Shown here piece by piece: positions 15,412 through 24,800 of a stretch of 30,680 bases of DNA. This stretch comes from JBFXIE01 sp050176255. Its GTDB lineage: Bacteria > Pseudomonadota > Gammaproteobacteria > Burkholderiales > Burkholderiaceae_C. The position numbers and the translations under genes are program-made. Numbering within the stretch: position 1 is the first letter of the stretch; each line of letters begins with the position of its first letter. The stretch is taken from assembly GCF_050176255.1 (NCBI RefSeq), contig NZ_JBFXIE010000038.1; one strand, written 5' to 3'. Under the pieces are notes generated by a model. It made no database searches. It was given only the letters and a program-made list of their open reading frames with translations, and was not told the origin of the DNA.

Positions 15412-15975
15412 TCAGTAGCCGATCACAGGTGCGTCGGGTAATTCATTGCTGGCTGCGCCAGGTTTGTGAGACGGGTCACGGGGGAAATGAGCCACCAGCA
15501 GCGCCGACACCTCGGCCAGGGCTTGCGTCAGGCCATCTTCGTAGCGTGCAGCGCGAAAGGCCTCGCCCATGCGGGTCAGCAGGGCGCTCCAGACCTGCTG
15601 CGGCACATGCTGCGCCAGCCCGCGATCGGCCACGATCTCGATGGCGTGGTCGGCCAGTAGCAGGTAGATCAGCACACCGTTGTTGCGCTCGGTGTCCCAC
15701 ACCCGCAGTTTGCCAAACTGGGTGACGGCGCGCTCGCGTGCGCTGGCGTCGCGCCACAGGTAGGACAGTGGCAGGCCGCCTTCCACGCAGATGCGGATCT
15801 GCCCCGTATGCCGGCGCTCGCTGGCGGCCACGCGCTGGCCCAACCGTTCCCGCATGTCAGGCGGCAGTGTCTGGCGCAGGCTCCCGTCGGCCCAGCGGTG
15901 GCGCAGAATGCGCCACAGGCGACGCGCCAGGGTCTGCGTTGAGCGTGGGGTGGTGAAAGGGGAAGCTGTGGTCAT
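15412..15975 (-). CDS. TPM-domain protein, second of a lemA-linked pair
   Basis: 187 residues from ATG 15975 (MTTASPFTTPRS); the frame is open further upstream, but only through an Ala/Val repeat that is the antisense of the neighbouring Gly-rich coding tract. A TPM fold (the YgcG/Psb32 domain) is indicated by QIRICVEGGLPLSYLW, RNNGVLIYLLLADHAIEIVADRGL and the late EDGLTQALAEVSALLVAHFP. Unlike its neighbour it has no signal peptide and no Gly-rich tail, so it is probably cytosolic or peripheral. It is the third gene after lemA and the larger TPM gene on the minus strand, about 25 bases after the latter. Function unknown; TPM proteins are linked to envelope or photosystem-protein maintenance in other organisms. 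Confidence 0.8.
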   Translation of the reverse strand: MTTASPFTTPRSTQTLARRLWRILRHRWADGSLRQTLPPDMRERLGQRVAASERRHTGQIRICVEGGLPLSYLWRDASARERAVTQFGKLRVWDTERNNGVLIYLLLADHAIEIVADRGLAQHVPQQVWSALLTRMGEAFRAARYEDGLTQALAEVSALLVAHFPRDPSHKPGAASNELPDAPVIGY

Positions 15976-16000
15976 GGTGATTGCGTAAGCGTTGTTGTGA

Positions 16001-16906
16001 CTACCAGTCGCCCGATGCGCCGCCGCCGCCAAAGTCTCCGCCGCCGCCGGAGCCGAACCCACCGCCACCCCAGCCACCGCTACCGCCACCGCCACCGCCA
16101 CCGCCGTGCCAGATCACGGGGATGCCGCGCCCGGCAAAAATCCAGGTGTAGAAGAGCGCCAGCAGCCCCACGCCTCCCGCTAGAAACAGGCTGGACGTGA
16201 TGATGAAGGCCAGCAGCCCGGCGCCGGTACCCGTGACAATGCCGCCCAGGCTCGGGCCTAACAGCCGGCGCGCCACGGGCCCCGCAACCACAACGCCAAA
16301 AAACAGGAAGGCCGCCAGGTCGGTCCAGTCAAAGCCTGCGGGCGCGCCACGGCCCAACCCAGATCCTTGCCAGTCTCCCGACGGGCCGGCCTGCGGCGCG
16401 GGCAGCGCTTCGCCGCCGATGCGTGCGCTGATCTGTTGCACCGCGGATTCCAGCCCACCAGCAAAGTCGCCCTCGCGAAAGCGCGGCTTCATGGCGCCGT
16501 CGATGATTCGGGCTGCGGCAATATCGGGAATCGCACCCTCCAGCGCCTTGGCGACCTCGATGCGCATGCGCCGGTCGTCCTTGGCTACGACGATCAGCAC
16601 GCCGTCGCCAACGTCCCTGCGCCCGATCTTCCAGGTGTCGCCCACCCGGTTGGCAAAGGAGGAGATATCCTCCGGCGCGGTGGTCGGCACCATCAACACC
16701 ACGACCTGCGAGCCGTGCTGCTGCTCGACGGCGGCCAGGCTTGCCTCCAGCATCTGGCGCTGGCTTTCGCTCAGCGTACCGGTCTGGTCGATCACGCGGG
16801 CCTGCAACGCGGGCACTGCGCGCAGCGGCTGACCGCTGGCGGCTGGAGCGCCTGAAGCCATGAAAAACATGGCGAGCAGCGCCCGCAGGAAAAGCGCTAG
16901 AGGCAT
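16001..16906 (-). CDS. YgcG-like TPM-domain membrane protein with Gly-rich tail
   Basis: 301 residues from ATG 16906. A signal peptide (LALFLRALLAMFFMASGAPAASG) is followed by a TPM domain with ARVIDQTGTLSESQRQMLEASL, GSQVVVLMVPTT and GDGVLIVVAKDDRRMRIEVAKALEGAIPD, where the conserved Asp-rich turn lies. Two hydrophobic segments (about 208-225 and 230-255) then precede a tail of Gly/Trp/Ser repeats ending SGDW, the usual ending in this family. It sits between lemA and the smaller TPM gene; lemA-ygcG pairing is widespread. The exact biochemical role is unproven. The Gly tail is encoded by a slippage-prone tandem repeat. Confidence 0.88.
   Translation of the reverse strand: MPLALFLRALLAMFFMASGAPAASGQPLRAVPALQARVIDQTGTLSESQRQMLEASLAAVEQQHGSQVVVLMVPTTAPEDISSFANRVGDTWKIGRRDVGDGVLIVVAKDDRRMRIEVAKALEGAIPDIAAARIIDGAMKPRFREGDFAGGLESAVQQISARIGGEALPAPQAGPSGDWQGSGLGRGAPAGFDWTDLAAFLFFGVVVAGPVARRLLGPSLGGIVTGTGAGLLAFIITSSLFLAGGVGLLALFYTWIFAGRGIPVIWHGGGGGGGGSGGWGGGGFGSGGGGDFGGGGASGDW
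16082..16105. repeat. Tandem hexamer (ACCGCC)4 inside the TPM gene
   Basis: Four perfect copies of ACCGCC, continuous with imperfect GCCGCC and ACCGCC units on both sides, encode (on the minus strand) the poly-Gly tail. It is in frame, so length change would alter the tail by two residues per unit. Confidence 0.8.
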
Positions 16907-16926
16907 ATCTGCGTGATGCCCCGGCC

Positions 16927-17532
16927 TTACTGACGGCCCGCTGGTGCCGGGCTGGAGAAATCGACCCGGGGCGGTGTGCTGATCTCGGCTTCGTTTTGCA
17001 CCGTCAGGCTGGGTTTGGGGGCGTAGCTGAACACCATGGCCGTGAGGTTGGTGGGAAAGCTGCGCGCCAGCACGTTGTACTCCTGCACGGTCTGGATGTA
17101 ACGATTGCGCGCCACGGTGATGCGGTTCTCGGTGCCTTCCAATGTCACCCGCAGGTCGCGAAAGGCCTGATTGGCCTGCAATTGCGGGTAGCGCTCGGCA
17201 ACCACCATCAGGCGCGACAACGCGCTGGACAGCTCGCCCTGGGCCTGTTGAAATTTGCTGAACGATTCGGGGTTGTTGAGCGTCTCGGGCGTGACCTGAA
17301 TGGAGGTGGCTTTGGTGCGCGCCTCGATCACCCGGGTTAGCGTGTCCTGCTCAAAGGCAGCCTCGCCCTTGACCGTCGCGACGATGTTGGGCACAAGATC
17401 GGCACGGCGTTGGTATTGGTTGAGCACTTCGCTCCAGGCGGCCTTGGACTGCTCGTCCAGGCGTTGAAAATCGTTGTAGCCGCAGCCCGAGAGGGCCAGT
17501 GCAGCGGCAAGGGTGGCGACGAGTTTCTTCAT
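16927..17532 (-). CDS. lemA: LemA family lipoprotein
   Basis: 201 residues from ATG 17532. A lipoprotein signal with lipobox LALSGC (Cys17) sends it to the envelope. The body is an all-helical LemA domain: YNDFQRLDEQSKAAWSEVLNQYQRRADLVPNIVATVKG is the family signature, followed by ARTKATSIQV, RYPQLQANQAFRDLRVTLEGTENRITVARNRY and YNVLARSFPTNL. The function of LemA is unresolved. It is the first gene of the minus-strand unit lemA-TPM-TPM, 20 bases from the next. The upstream region (17533-17677) is shared with the divergent NTF2-like gene and shows no clear promoter. Confidence 0.93.
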   Translation of the reverse strand: MKKLVATLAAALALSGCGYNDFQRLDEQSKAAWSEVLNQYQRRADLVPNIVATVKGEAAFEQDTLTRVIEARTKATSIQVTPETLNNPESFSKFQQAQGELSSALSRLMVVAERYPQLQANQAFRDLRVTLEGTENRITVARNRYIQTVQEYNVLARSFPTNLTAMVFSYAPKPSLTVQNEAEISTPPRVDFSSPAPAGRQ

Positions 17533-17677
17533 GGGGCTGAACCTTTGCAACGGGATGGACAGTTGGCGGCGCTGGAAACCGCGTGGTGCAGGCATTGTGC
17601 ATGGATTGGCAAGGCCCGTGACAAGCCGCCGCACGGCGCCGAAAATGCAGCCTTCACAGCAAGCACGGCCCAACGCC

Positions 17678-18127
17678 ATGACCCGATCTTTTCAGCGCGC
17701 GGCCGCAGCGGCCGGTACACCGGACGATCTTGAAGCCGCCTTCTACGACGCTCTGCAGTCGGGCGACCTGGAACGTGTGATGGCCTGCTGGGCCGACGAG
17801 GACGAAATCGTCTGCATGCGGCCGGGCGGGGTGCGCGTGGTGGGGCCGGCAGCGATCCGCTCGGCCTTCACTGCGTTGCTGGAACACGGCGGGCTGGATG
17901 TGCGGCTTGCGCGGGTGGCACGCGTTCAGGCGCTGGCCAGCAGCGTGCATAGCGTGGTCGAGCAACTGCGGGTCACGCTGCCCGACGGGCGGCGCGACGC
18001 GGTCATCTACGCCACCAATGTCTATCACAAGACACCGCAAGGCTGGCGTCTGGTGGCGCACCATGCCAGCGTAGGCGGCATGCACGACGCCGACATGCCC
18101 ACGCCCGGCGGTCAGGTGCTGCACTGA
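17678..18127 (+). CDS. NTF2-like (SnoaL/DUF4440-type) protein
   Basis: 149 residues from ATG 17678 (MTRSFQRAAAAAGTPDDLEAAFYDALQSGD); ATG 17645 is an alternative start. The fold is suggested by EAAFYDALQSGDLERVMACWADEDEIVCMRPGG, then VVGPAAIRSAFTALL and the late YHKTPQGWRLVAHHAS. That is the usual order of a cone-shaped NTF2/SnoaL domain, here with a conserved W-ADED and the HHAS end. Members bind or convert small hydrophobic ligands; no catalytic assignment is possible from this sequence. It is divergent from lemA and stands alone. Confidence 0.82.
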   Translation: MTRSFQRAAAAAGTPDDLEAAFYDALQSGDLERVMACWADEDEIVCMRPGGVRVVGPAAIRSAFTALLEHGGLDVRLARVARVQALASSVHSVVEQLRVTLPDGRRDAVIYATNVYHKTPQGWRLVAHHASVGGMHDADMPTPGGQVLH

Positions 18128-18274
18128 GCCTGATGGGTCCCATGGGCAAGATCTGCGCGCAGCGCTGCCAACAAACAGCGCGGGCATGAACAAGACCCAC
18201 CAGAGCCGCTACGCGTCCTCACGGCCGAGATAAGGCAGGTGCCACGTCGGCCGCGGCGGTGCAGATGACGGCAT

Positions 18275-18742
18275 TCAGCGTGGCGGCCGTGCCTGGCGAT
18301 CCTCGCGGCGCAGCGAAGCCTTGAGCTTTTGCTTGGCGCGGATTTCGGCGTCGAGGCGTTTTTCGGCCTCCAGCCGAATCTTGTGCATCATGGCTGCATC
18401 GGGGTCTTGCCAGTTGGCGCCAGCGCTACGGGCCATCCAGGCCACGGCGCGGGAGAACTCCTCCAGCGACAGCTGGTTGTCGCCGCCTTGGGCGGGCATG
18501 GCGCGCACACCGACAAAGGCATGCGCGCTCAGGATGTGCTGGCCTTCCGCGATCAGGGGTTTCCAGGCCTGGGCATCGCCCGTCTTGGGTGCGTGGGCGA
18601 CCCCGGTGTCATGGCAGGCGATGCAGACGGATTGGTACACCGACTCACCGGTTCTCAGTTGCGCCGTGGCGGGCATACTGCACGATGCGGCCAGGGCGGC
18701 GATCAGGGCGAACCGGGCGGACAGGGTCTTTTCACAGGGCAT
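18275..18742 (-). CDS. c-type cytochrome (c5-like, periplasmic)
   Basis: 155 residues from ATG 18742. A signal peptide ends near residue 28 (MPATAQ). One heme motif, CIACH (residues 40-44), and a likely Met ligand at 82 (VRAMPAQGG) make it a class I mono-heme cytochrome of the c5 type. Beyond the heme domain there is a charged helical tail (MMHKIRLEAEKRLDAEIRAKQKLKASLRREDRQARPPR) rich in Lys, Arg and Glu, unusual for a c5. It could be a membrane- or protein-docking segment. It is divergent from the unknown gene at 18867. The electron partner is not identifiable. Confidence 0.88.
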   Translation of the reverse strand: MPCEKTLSARFALIAALAASCSMPATAQLRTGESVYQSVCIACHDTGVAHAPKTGDAQAWKPLIAEGQHILSAHAFVGVRAMPAQGGDNQLSLEEFSRAVAWMARSAGANWQDPDAAMMHKIRLEAEKRLDAEIRAKQKLKASLRREDRQARPPR

Positions 18743-18866
18743 GGCTTGCTGATTCCAGGGAGTGACGATGCGGCCATTGTGCGCACGCTTTCGGGCTAGA
18801 GCGCCAACAGGGCCGCCATAGCCAAGGTCAGCTGCTCGGATTAAGGTGCCACTTCATAATGGATTC

Positions 18867-19409
18867 ATGGATGACATAGTCAAACAGGCCATAACCAAAT
18901 GGCCCCACGTGCCGGATTGCTATGGCTGGCTGGGCCTGGATGCGCGCGGTCAGTGGCATTTGCGCGATGCCGCCGTGCAGGCGCAGGGCAGTTTTTTGGT
19001 GTCTCGGGGTCATCGGCTGGAGCATGCGGGCCTGATCGACTTCATCCATCGCAATTACGAGGCGGATGCGCGTGGTTGCTGGTTTTTTCAGAACGGGCCG
19101 CAGCGGGTGTACGTGGAACTGGAGGCTGCGCCGCTGGTCTGGCGTGTGGGGGCCGGTGGCGAGATTGTTGCGCACACCGGTCGGCCCGTCGGCCCGGTGG
19201 ATGCCTGCCTGATGGACGAATACGGACGGGTGTACCTGGCCGCTGCCGGGGGGCTGGGCCTGGTGCACAGCCTGGACGTGGTCACCGCAGCCACGCTGCT
19301 GGAGCAGGGCCGTTGGCAGGTGCGCGAGGTACTGGCAGCCGACTTGCCTGTTGATTACGGATTTGTGCTCAGCCCTGCCGCGCTGACACAGTCCGCGGCG
19401 CAATCCTGA
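18867..19409 (+). CDS. Conserved protein of unknown function (DUF2946-type, tentative)
   Basis: 180 residues from ATG 18867 (MDDIVKQAITKWPHVPDCYGWLGLD); a GTG seven codons upstream is less likely. It is a soluble protein with no signal peptide or membrane segment. Its features are CYGWLGLDARGQWHLRD near the start, IDFIHRNYEADARGCWFFQNGPQRVYVELE centrally and a C-terminal EVLAADLPVDYGFVLSPAAL. I recall close relatives in Burkholderiales carrying the DUF2946-family label, but I am not certain of it. It is flanked by c-type cytochrome genes on both sides; no function is assigned. Confidence 0.75.
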   Translation: MDDIVKQAITKWPHVPDCYGWLGLDARGQWHLRDAAVQAQGSFLVSRGHRLEHAGLIDFIHRNYEADARGCWFFQNGPQRVYVELEAAPLVWRVGAGGEIVAHTGRPVGPVDACLMDEYGRVYLAAAGGLGLVHSLDVVTAATLLEQGRWQVREVLAADLPVDYGFVLSPAALTQSAAQS

Positions 19410-19645
19410 ACCTCAAAACGGCAGTTGACTGCTTGCCGCCTTCACAAGCGCCGCATGAGCATTGACTCTCTCAGCTGCAGTACGGCGCACCAACCTGGTG
19501 AAAGCGCTACGCATTTGCCAGCACCGCGCTCGCCGCGTCATGCGGCGTTGCTTCTCCTTGCGGGCATCAGCCCGCCGCGTCGTCGCGCCTCGCCTGGCAC
19601 GCCGATCGAGGCACTGGCAAGCGCGTCCAACGGCTGTATCTAGGC

Positions 19646-19674
19646 TGAAAAAACAAGCCGGCACATGGCCGGCT
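19646..19674 (-). terminator. Rho-independent terminator for the cytochrome gene at 19698-20243
   Basis: Read on the minus strand, arms CAAGCCGGC (19674-19666) and GCCGGCTTG (19660-19652) enclose a five-base loop and lead into TTTTTT (19651-19646). The stem is a perfect nine pairs. Confidence 0.88.
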
Positions 19675-19697
19675 TGCTGGGGATGGAAAGCGGGGCG

Positions 19698-20243
19698 TCA
19701 GTTGGCTGATGCCGCGCCAGCAGCTGCATCGGCAGCGCCGCCTTCGGCGCCGGGGCGGTTGGGCTCGGCAAATTGGGCGCCTGCGGCGTTGGCCATGTAG
19801 GCCACGCCGCGGGCGATCTCGGTGTCGTCGAACTCGCCGCCGCCTTGCGGTGCCATGGCGCCCTTGCCCTTGAGTGCCGACTGCACCAACGCCTCAAAGC
19901 CCGTCTGGATGCGTGGGCCCCAGACGGCTGCATCGCCGAACTTGGGCGCGCCCACGGTGCCTTCTGCGTGGCAGGCCGCGCACTGGCCCTTGTACACCTC
20001 TTCACCCGCACGCAGCGCGCGGTTGCCGTCGCGCACCAGCACGGCACCGACCTTCTGGATGCGCTGGGCCACGGCCAGCTCAGGGTTGGCGACGCCAGAG
20101 GCAGGCTGGTTGCCCGAAGTCACATAAAACACCAGACCAATGATGGCCAGCACCGGCAGCGTGAACGCGAAGATGACGGTGTACAGGAACTGCTTCGGGC
20201 TTTTGACCGGCCCGGTGTGCGCGTCGTCGTGAGTGTTGCTCAT
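19698..20243 (-). CDS. Membrane-anchored c-type cytochrome (c5 family)
   Basis: 181 residues from ATG 20243, with AGAGGA before the start. An N-terminal membrane anchor (residues 19-41, FLYTVIFAFTLPVLAIIGLVFYV) holds a periplasmic class I heme domain with CAACH (88-92) and a probable Met130 ligand (GKGAMAPQGGG). The C-terminus after residue 155 is an Ala/Gly-rich low-complexity tail. Proteins of this layout are common in beta-proteobacteria and serve as electron carriers to terminal oxidases, though this partner is not known. It has its own promoter-like sequence and a strong terminator, so it is probably monocistronic. Confidence 0.92.
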   Translation of the reverse strand: MSNTHDDAHTGPVKSPKQFLYTVIFAFTLPVLAIIGLVFYVTSGNQPASGVANPELAVAQRIQKVGAVLVRDGNRALRAGEEVYKGQCAACHAEGTVGAPKFGDAAVWGPRIQTGFEALVQSALKGKGAMAPQGGGEFDDTEIARGVAYMANAAGAQFAEPNRPGAEGGAADAAAGAASAN

Positions 20244-20299
20244 GAAGATCCTCTGGTGGCTTTGTTGTGGTGTGGGGCTGAAGGGGAAAACAGCGGCGG

Positions 20300-20328
20300 A
20301 TTATAGGAGCCACCCCCCGGCGTGCCCG
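20300..20328 (-). promoter_or_regulatory. Likely promoter of the cytochrome gene at 19698-20243
   Basis: On the minus strand a perfect TATAAT occupies 20305-20300, about 57 bases before the ATG. The -35 position at a 17-base spacer reads CGGGCA, matching TTGACA at only three positions, so strength is uncertain. Confidence 0.45.
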
Positions 20329-20366
20329 ACGCCAGGCGGCGCACCCGCAGCGACCCTTGCGCTATG

Positions 20367-21806
20367 TCACGAACGTGGCGCCTCAGCAGGGGGTGTCCAG
20401 CCGCCGCCCAGCACCTTGTAGAGCGTGACCTGATTTTGCAGCTGCTGCAGTCGCGTCAGTACCAGCGACTGCTCGGTGGCAAACAGCGAGCGCTGCGCAT
20501 CCAGCAAGTCCAGATAGCTGGCCACGCCGTTGCGATAGCGCAGGTCGGACAGCTCGAAGCGCTTGGTGTCCGCCAGAACCTGGGCGCGCTGGGCGTCGAG
20601 CTGCTCTTGCAGCGTGGTCTGTCCGGCGAGCGCGTCGGAGACTTCGCGGAAGGCGGTCTGGATGGACTTTTCGTACTGTGCCAGCGCAAGCTCGCGGCCG
20701 ACGCGCGCGGACTCCAGCGCCGCCTGGTTGCGGCCCGCATCAAAAATGGGCAGGGCCAGTTGCGGCGCCAGCGAGAACGCCCAGGAGCCGCTTTTGAACA
20801 GCCCGGACAGCTCGTCGCTCACGGTGCCAAACTGCGCCGTGAGCGATATGCGCGGAAAGAACGCCGCGCGCGCCGCGCCGATGTTGGCGTTGGCGCCGAT
20901 TAGCAATTGCTCGGCCTGGCGGATGTCGGGGCGGCGCTCCAGCAGATCTGAGGGCAGACCGGCGGGCAGCGGCTGCATGGGCGCGGCATTGACCAGGCGC
21001 GACGATGGCAGGCTGGCGCGGATGTCGTCTGGCAGCGGCTGGCCCAGCAGCAAGGCCAGGGCGTTTTCGTCGAGCATGCGCTGGCGCCGCTGCTGCGCGT
21101 AGGTGGCGCGCGCGGCCTGGGCCAGGCTTTCGGCCTGGCGGTTGTCCAGCTCGGAGCTCACGCCATTTTCAAGGCGCAGCCGTGTGAGCTTGACCGACTC
21201 TTCGCGCGTGGCCAGCGTGCGGCGCGAGAGGTCGAGCAGTTCCTCGTCGGCCATGAGTATGAGCCAGCCCGAGGCCACGGCCGCCACCAGACTGATCTGT
21301 GCCGATTTGCGGGCCTCGTCCGTGGCCAGGTACTGGGCCAGGGCCTGCTCCTTGAGGGCGGCCACGCGCCCGAAGAAGTCGATCTCCCAGGCAGAGATGC
21401 CAAGGCCCACCTGGAACTGGTTGGCGTAGTCGCCCGTGCTGATGCTGGGCTGGCGCGTGCCGCTGGCGATGGCGTTGACCGTGGGGAACTGGTTGGCCCG
21501 CTGGATCTGGAACTGCGCCCGCGCCTGCTCGACGTTGAGCATGGCCATGCGCAGATCGCGGTTGTTGTCCAGGGCGATGCCGATGAGCCGCTGCAGGCGC
21601 GGGTCGGTGAAGTAGTCCTTCCAGTCGATGCTGGCGGCGCTCTGGGTGGCTGCAGCGCTGGCACTTGCCAGCGGGTAGGTTGGCGGCACTGGCGCCGCGG
21701 GCCGCTCGTAGTGCGGGATGAAGCTGCATCCGGCCAGCAGTACCGCTGCCGTCAGGGTGGACAGGGCACGCGCCGGGCGCGTGCTGTGCAGGTTGTGCTT
21801 GTGCAT
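20367..21806 (-). CDS. Outer-membrane efflux channel lipoprotein (OprM/TtgC/NodT family)
   Basis: 479 residues from ATG 21806. The lipobox LLAGC (Cys27) anchors it to the outer membrane, followed by SFIPHYERPAAPVPPTYP, typical of the OprM/AdeK family. Two repeated OEP domains with long helices are evident, for example LRMAMLNVEQARAQFQIQRANQFPTVNA in the first and RRPDIRQAEQLLIGANANIGAARAAFFPRISLTAQFG in the second. LAQYEKSIQTAFREVSDALAGQTT is the tunnel-lining helix. It is the channel of a tripartite RND pump and the third gene of the operon, 24 bases after the pump gene. Confidence 0.95.
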   Translation of the reverse strand: MHKHNLHSTRPARALSTLTAAVLLAGCSFIPHYERPAAPVPPTYPLASASAAATQSAASIDWKDYFTDPRLQRLIGIALDNNRDLRMAMLNVEQARAQFQIQRANQFPTVNAIASGTRQPSISTGDYANQFQVGLGISAWEIDFFGRVAALKEQALAQYLATDEARKSAQISLVAAVASGWLILMADEELLDLSRRTLATREESVKLTRLRLENGVSSELDNRQAESLAQAARATYAQQRRQRMLDENALALLLGQPLPDDIRASLPSSRLVNAAPMQPLPAGLPSDLLERRPDIRQAEQLLIGANANIGAARAAFFPRISLTAQFGTVSDELSGLFKSGSWAFSLAPQLALPIFDAGRNQAALESARVGRELALAQYEKSIQTAFREVSDALAGQTTLQEQLDAQRAQVLADTKRFELSDLRYRNGVASYLDLLDAQRSLFATEQSLVLTRLQQLQNQVTLYKVLGGGWTPPAEAPRS

Positions 21807-21830
21807 GGTGTCTTGCTCCGGCGGGGGGCT

Positions 21831-24800
21831 TCAGGCTTCTGTGCCGCTGCTGCTGTGCTGCTGGGCCAGTTTGGCGTCGTGATCGTGCTGTCGCTCGCTG
21901 CCCCGGAACAGGCTGCGCACCACCACAAAGAACACGGGCACGAAAACCACGGCGAGGACGGTACCGGTGATCATGCCGCCGACCACACCGGTGCCGATGG
22001 CGCGCTGGCTGGCCGAGCTCGCGCCGGAGGCCAGATACAGCGGCACGACGCCCAGCGTGAACGCCAGCGAGGTCATGACGATGGGGCGAAAGCGCAGGTG
22101 GGCGGCTTCCAGCGCGGCCTCGATGATGTTCTTGCCCTGGGCCTGCAGGTCCTTGGCAAATTCGACGATCAGGATGGCGTTCTTGGCCGACAGACCAATG
22201 ATGGTCACCAGACCGATCTGGAAGTACACGTCGTTGGCCATGCCGCGCAGCAGCACGCCCAGCACCACGCCCAGCACGCCCAGCGGTACGACCAGCATCA
22301 CCGAGAACGGAATGGACCAGCTCTCGTACAGCGCCGCCAGGCACAAAAACACCGCCAGCAGCGCGAACGCATACAGCACGAGGGCTTGCGAGCCGGCAAG
22401 TTTTTCCTCGCGGGACTGGCCGGTCCACTCAAAGCCAAAGCCTTCGGGTAGCTGGGAGGCAAGGCGCTCCATCTCTGCCATGGCGTCGCCCGTGCTGTAG
22501 CCCGGGGCGGCGTCACCGGCGATCTTCATCGACGGATAGCCGTTGTAGCGCACGGTCTGCATGGCGCCGGTGATCCAGCGCGTGGACGCAAACGTGGACA
22601 GGGGTAGCACCTGGCCCTTGTCGTTGAGGATAGGGATGTCGAGCACCGACTCGGGCTGCATGCGCGCAAACCCGTCGGCCTGCACCACTACCCGTTGCAG
22701 GCGGCCCTGGTTGGGGAAGTCGTTCACGTATGTGGAGCCCAGCGCCGTCGCCAGCGCGCTGGCGATGCGGTCGTAGGACACGCCCAGGGCGTTGGCCTTG
22801 TCGCGGTCGATGTCAATCTGCATCTGTGGCGCGTCCTCCATGCCGTCGGGGCGCACGGCGGCGAGCACCTTGCTTTGCGAGGCCATGCCCAGCAGCTGAT
22901 TGCGTGCCGCCAGTAGCGCATCGTGACCCTTGCTGCCGCGGTCTTGCAGGCGGAAGGTGAAGCCGGACGCCGAGCCCAGTTCGGGGATGGGTGGCGGGCT
23001 GAGCGTGAAGATGAACGCATCGCGAAAGCCGCCCAGCGCGCCCATGGCGCGACCGGCCACGGCCTGCGCGGTCTGGTCGGGACCGGGGCGCTCGCTCCAG
23101 TCCTTGAGGGTGATGAAGGCCAGGCCGGCGTTTTGCCCCTGACCCGAGAACGAAAAGCCCGAAACGGTGACGATGTCGCGCACTTCAGGCTGTTTGAGCA
23201 TGAACTCTTCCACCTTGGTCAATGCTGCACGGGTGCGCTCTTGCGAGGCGCCAGGGGGCAGTTGCACGTTGGAGATCAGAAAGCCCTGGTCTTCATTGGG
23301 CAGGAACGAGGTCGGCAGACGCATGTACACCACCGCCACCGCGCCCAGCAGCACGGCGTAGATGATCATCATGCGGCCGCTGCGGCGCACGAGCCTGGCC
23401 AGAAAGGACTCGTAGCTGTGCGTGGCGTGCTTGAAGGACCGGTTGAACCAGCCAAAGAAGCCTGTTTTGTCGTGGTGTCCCTCGGTCACGGGCTTGAGCA
23501 GGGTGGCGCACAGCGCGGGGGTGAGCGACAACGCCAGGAAGGCCGAAAATGCGATGGACGTGGCCATGGTGACCGCGAACTGGCGGTAAATGTTGCCCGT
23601 CGAGCCTGCAAAGAAGGCCAGCGGCACGAACACGGACACCAGCACCACGGTCATCCCGATCACGGCGCTGGAGATCTGGCCCATGGCCTTGCGCGTGGCT
23701 TGCAGCGGTGGCAGGCCTTCTTCAGCCATGATGCGCTCGACGTTTTCCACGACCACGATGGCGTCGTCCACCACGATGCCGATCACCAGCACCATGCCGA
23801 ACATGGTCAGCACGTTGATCGAGAACCCCATGGCCAGCAGTGCGCCAAAGGTGCCCAGCAAGGCCACCGGCACCACGATGGTGGGGATGATGGTGTAACG
23901 GAAGTTCTGCAGGAACAGGAACATCACCAGAAACACCAGTCCGATCGCTTCAAGCAGGGTATAGACCACTTTTTCGATGGACACCGAGATGAAGGTGGAG
24001 GTGTCGTAAGGGATGGTGTAGGCCACGCCCTGCGGGAAGTACCTTTGAAGCTCGGCCAGCTTGGACTTGACGGCGTCGGCAGTGGCCAGCGCATTGGCGC
24101 TGGAGGTGAGCTGCACGCCCATGCCCACCGAGGGCGAGCCATTGAGCCGGCCGCTGAAGTTGTAGGTCTGCGCGCCCAGCTCGATACGCGCCACGTCTTT
24201 CAGGCGCACGGTGGAGCCGTCGGTGTTGGCGCGCAGGATGACGTTGCCAAACTCTTCGGGTGTGGACAGCTGGCCCTTCACGACAATGGTGGCCGATATG
24301 GTCTGGCCCGCTGGGCTGGGCAGCTCGCCCAGGTTGCCGGCGGACACCTGCACGTTTTGCGCGCGGATGGAGGCATTGACCTGATCCAGCGACAGGTTGA
24401 AACCCTTGAGCTTGGCCGGGTCGATCCAGATGCGCATGGCGCGCTCGGAGCCGAACTGCGTCACGCCGCCCACGCCAGGCAGGCGCTGGAGTTCGGGCAC
24501 CACGTTGCGGGCAGCGTAGTCGTTGAGCGCGTCGATGTTTATGTCCGGGTTGTCGGACGTGAGGATGGAAAACAGCAGAAAGTTGGATCGCGATTTCTCG
24601 ACGCGCACGCCTTGCTGGGTGACGGCCGCCGGCAGGCGCGGCGTGGCCCGCGACAGGCGGTTTTGCACATCCACCTGGGCCAGGTCGTCGTTGGTGCCGG
24701 GCTCGAAGCTCAGCACGATGGTGCCGGTGCCGTTGGCCTGGCTGGTGGTCTCCATGTAGGCCAGGCCGGTGGCGCCGTTCATCTCGCGCTCGATGACGGA

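Noticed and set aside
19413..19664. An 83-codon minus-strand frame between the DUF2946-type gene and the cytochrome terminator
   Set aside because: Arg/Ala-rich translation with no recognised motif, and its 5' end overlaps the terminator stem. I see no gene in 19410-19645.
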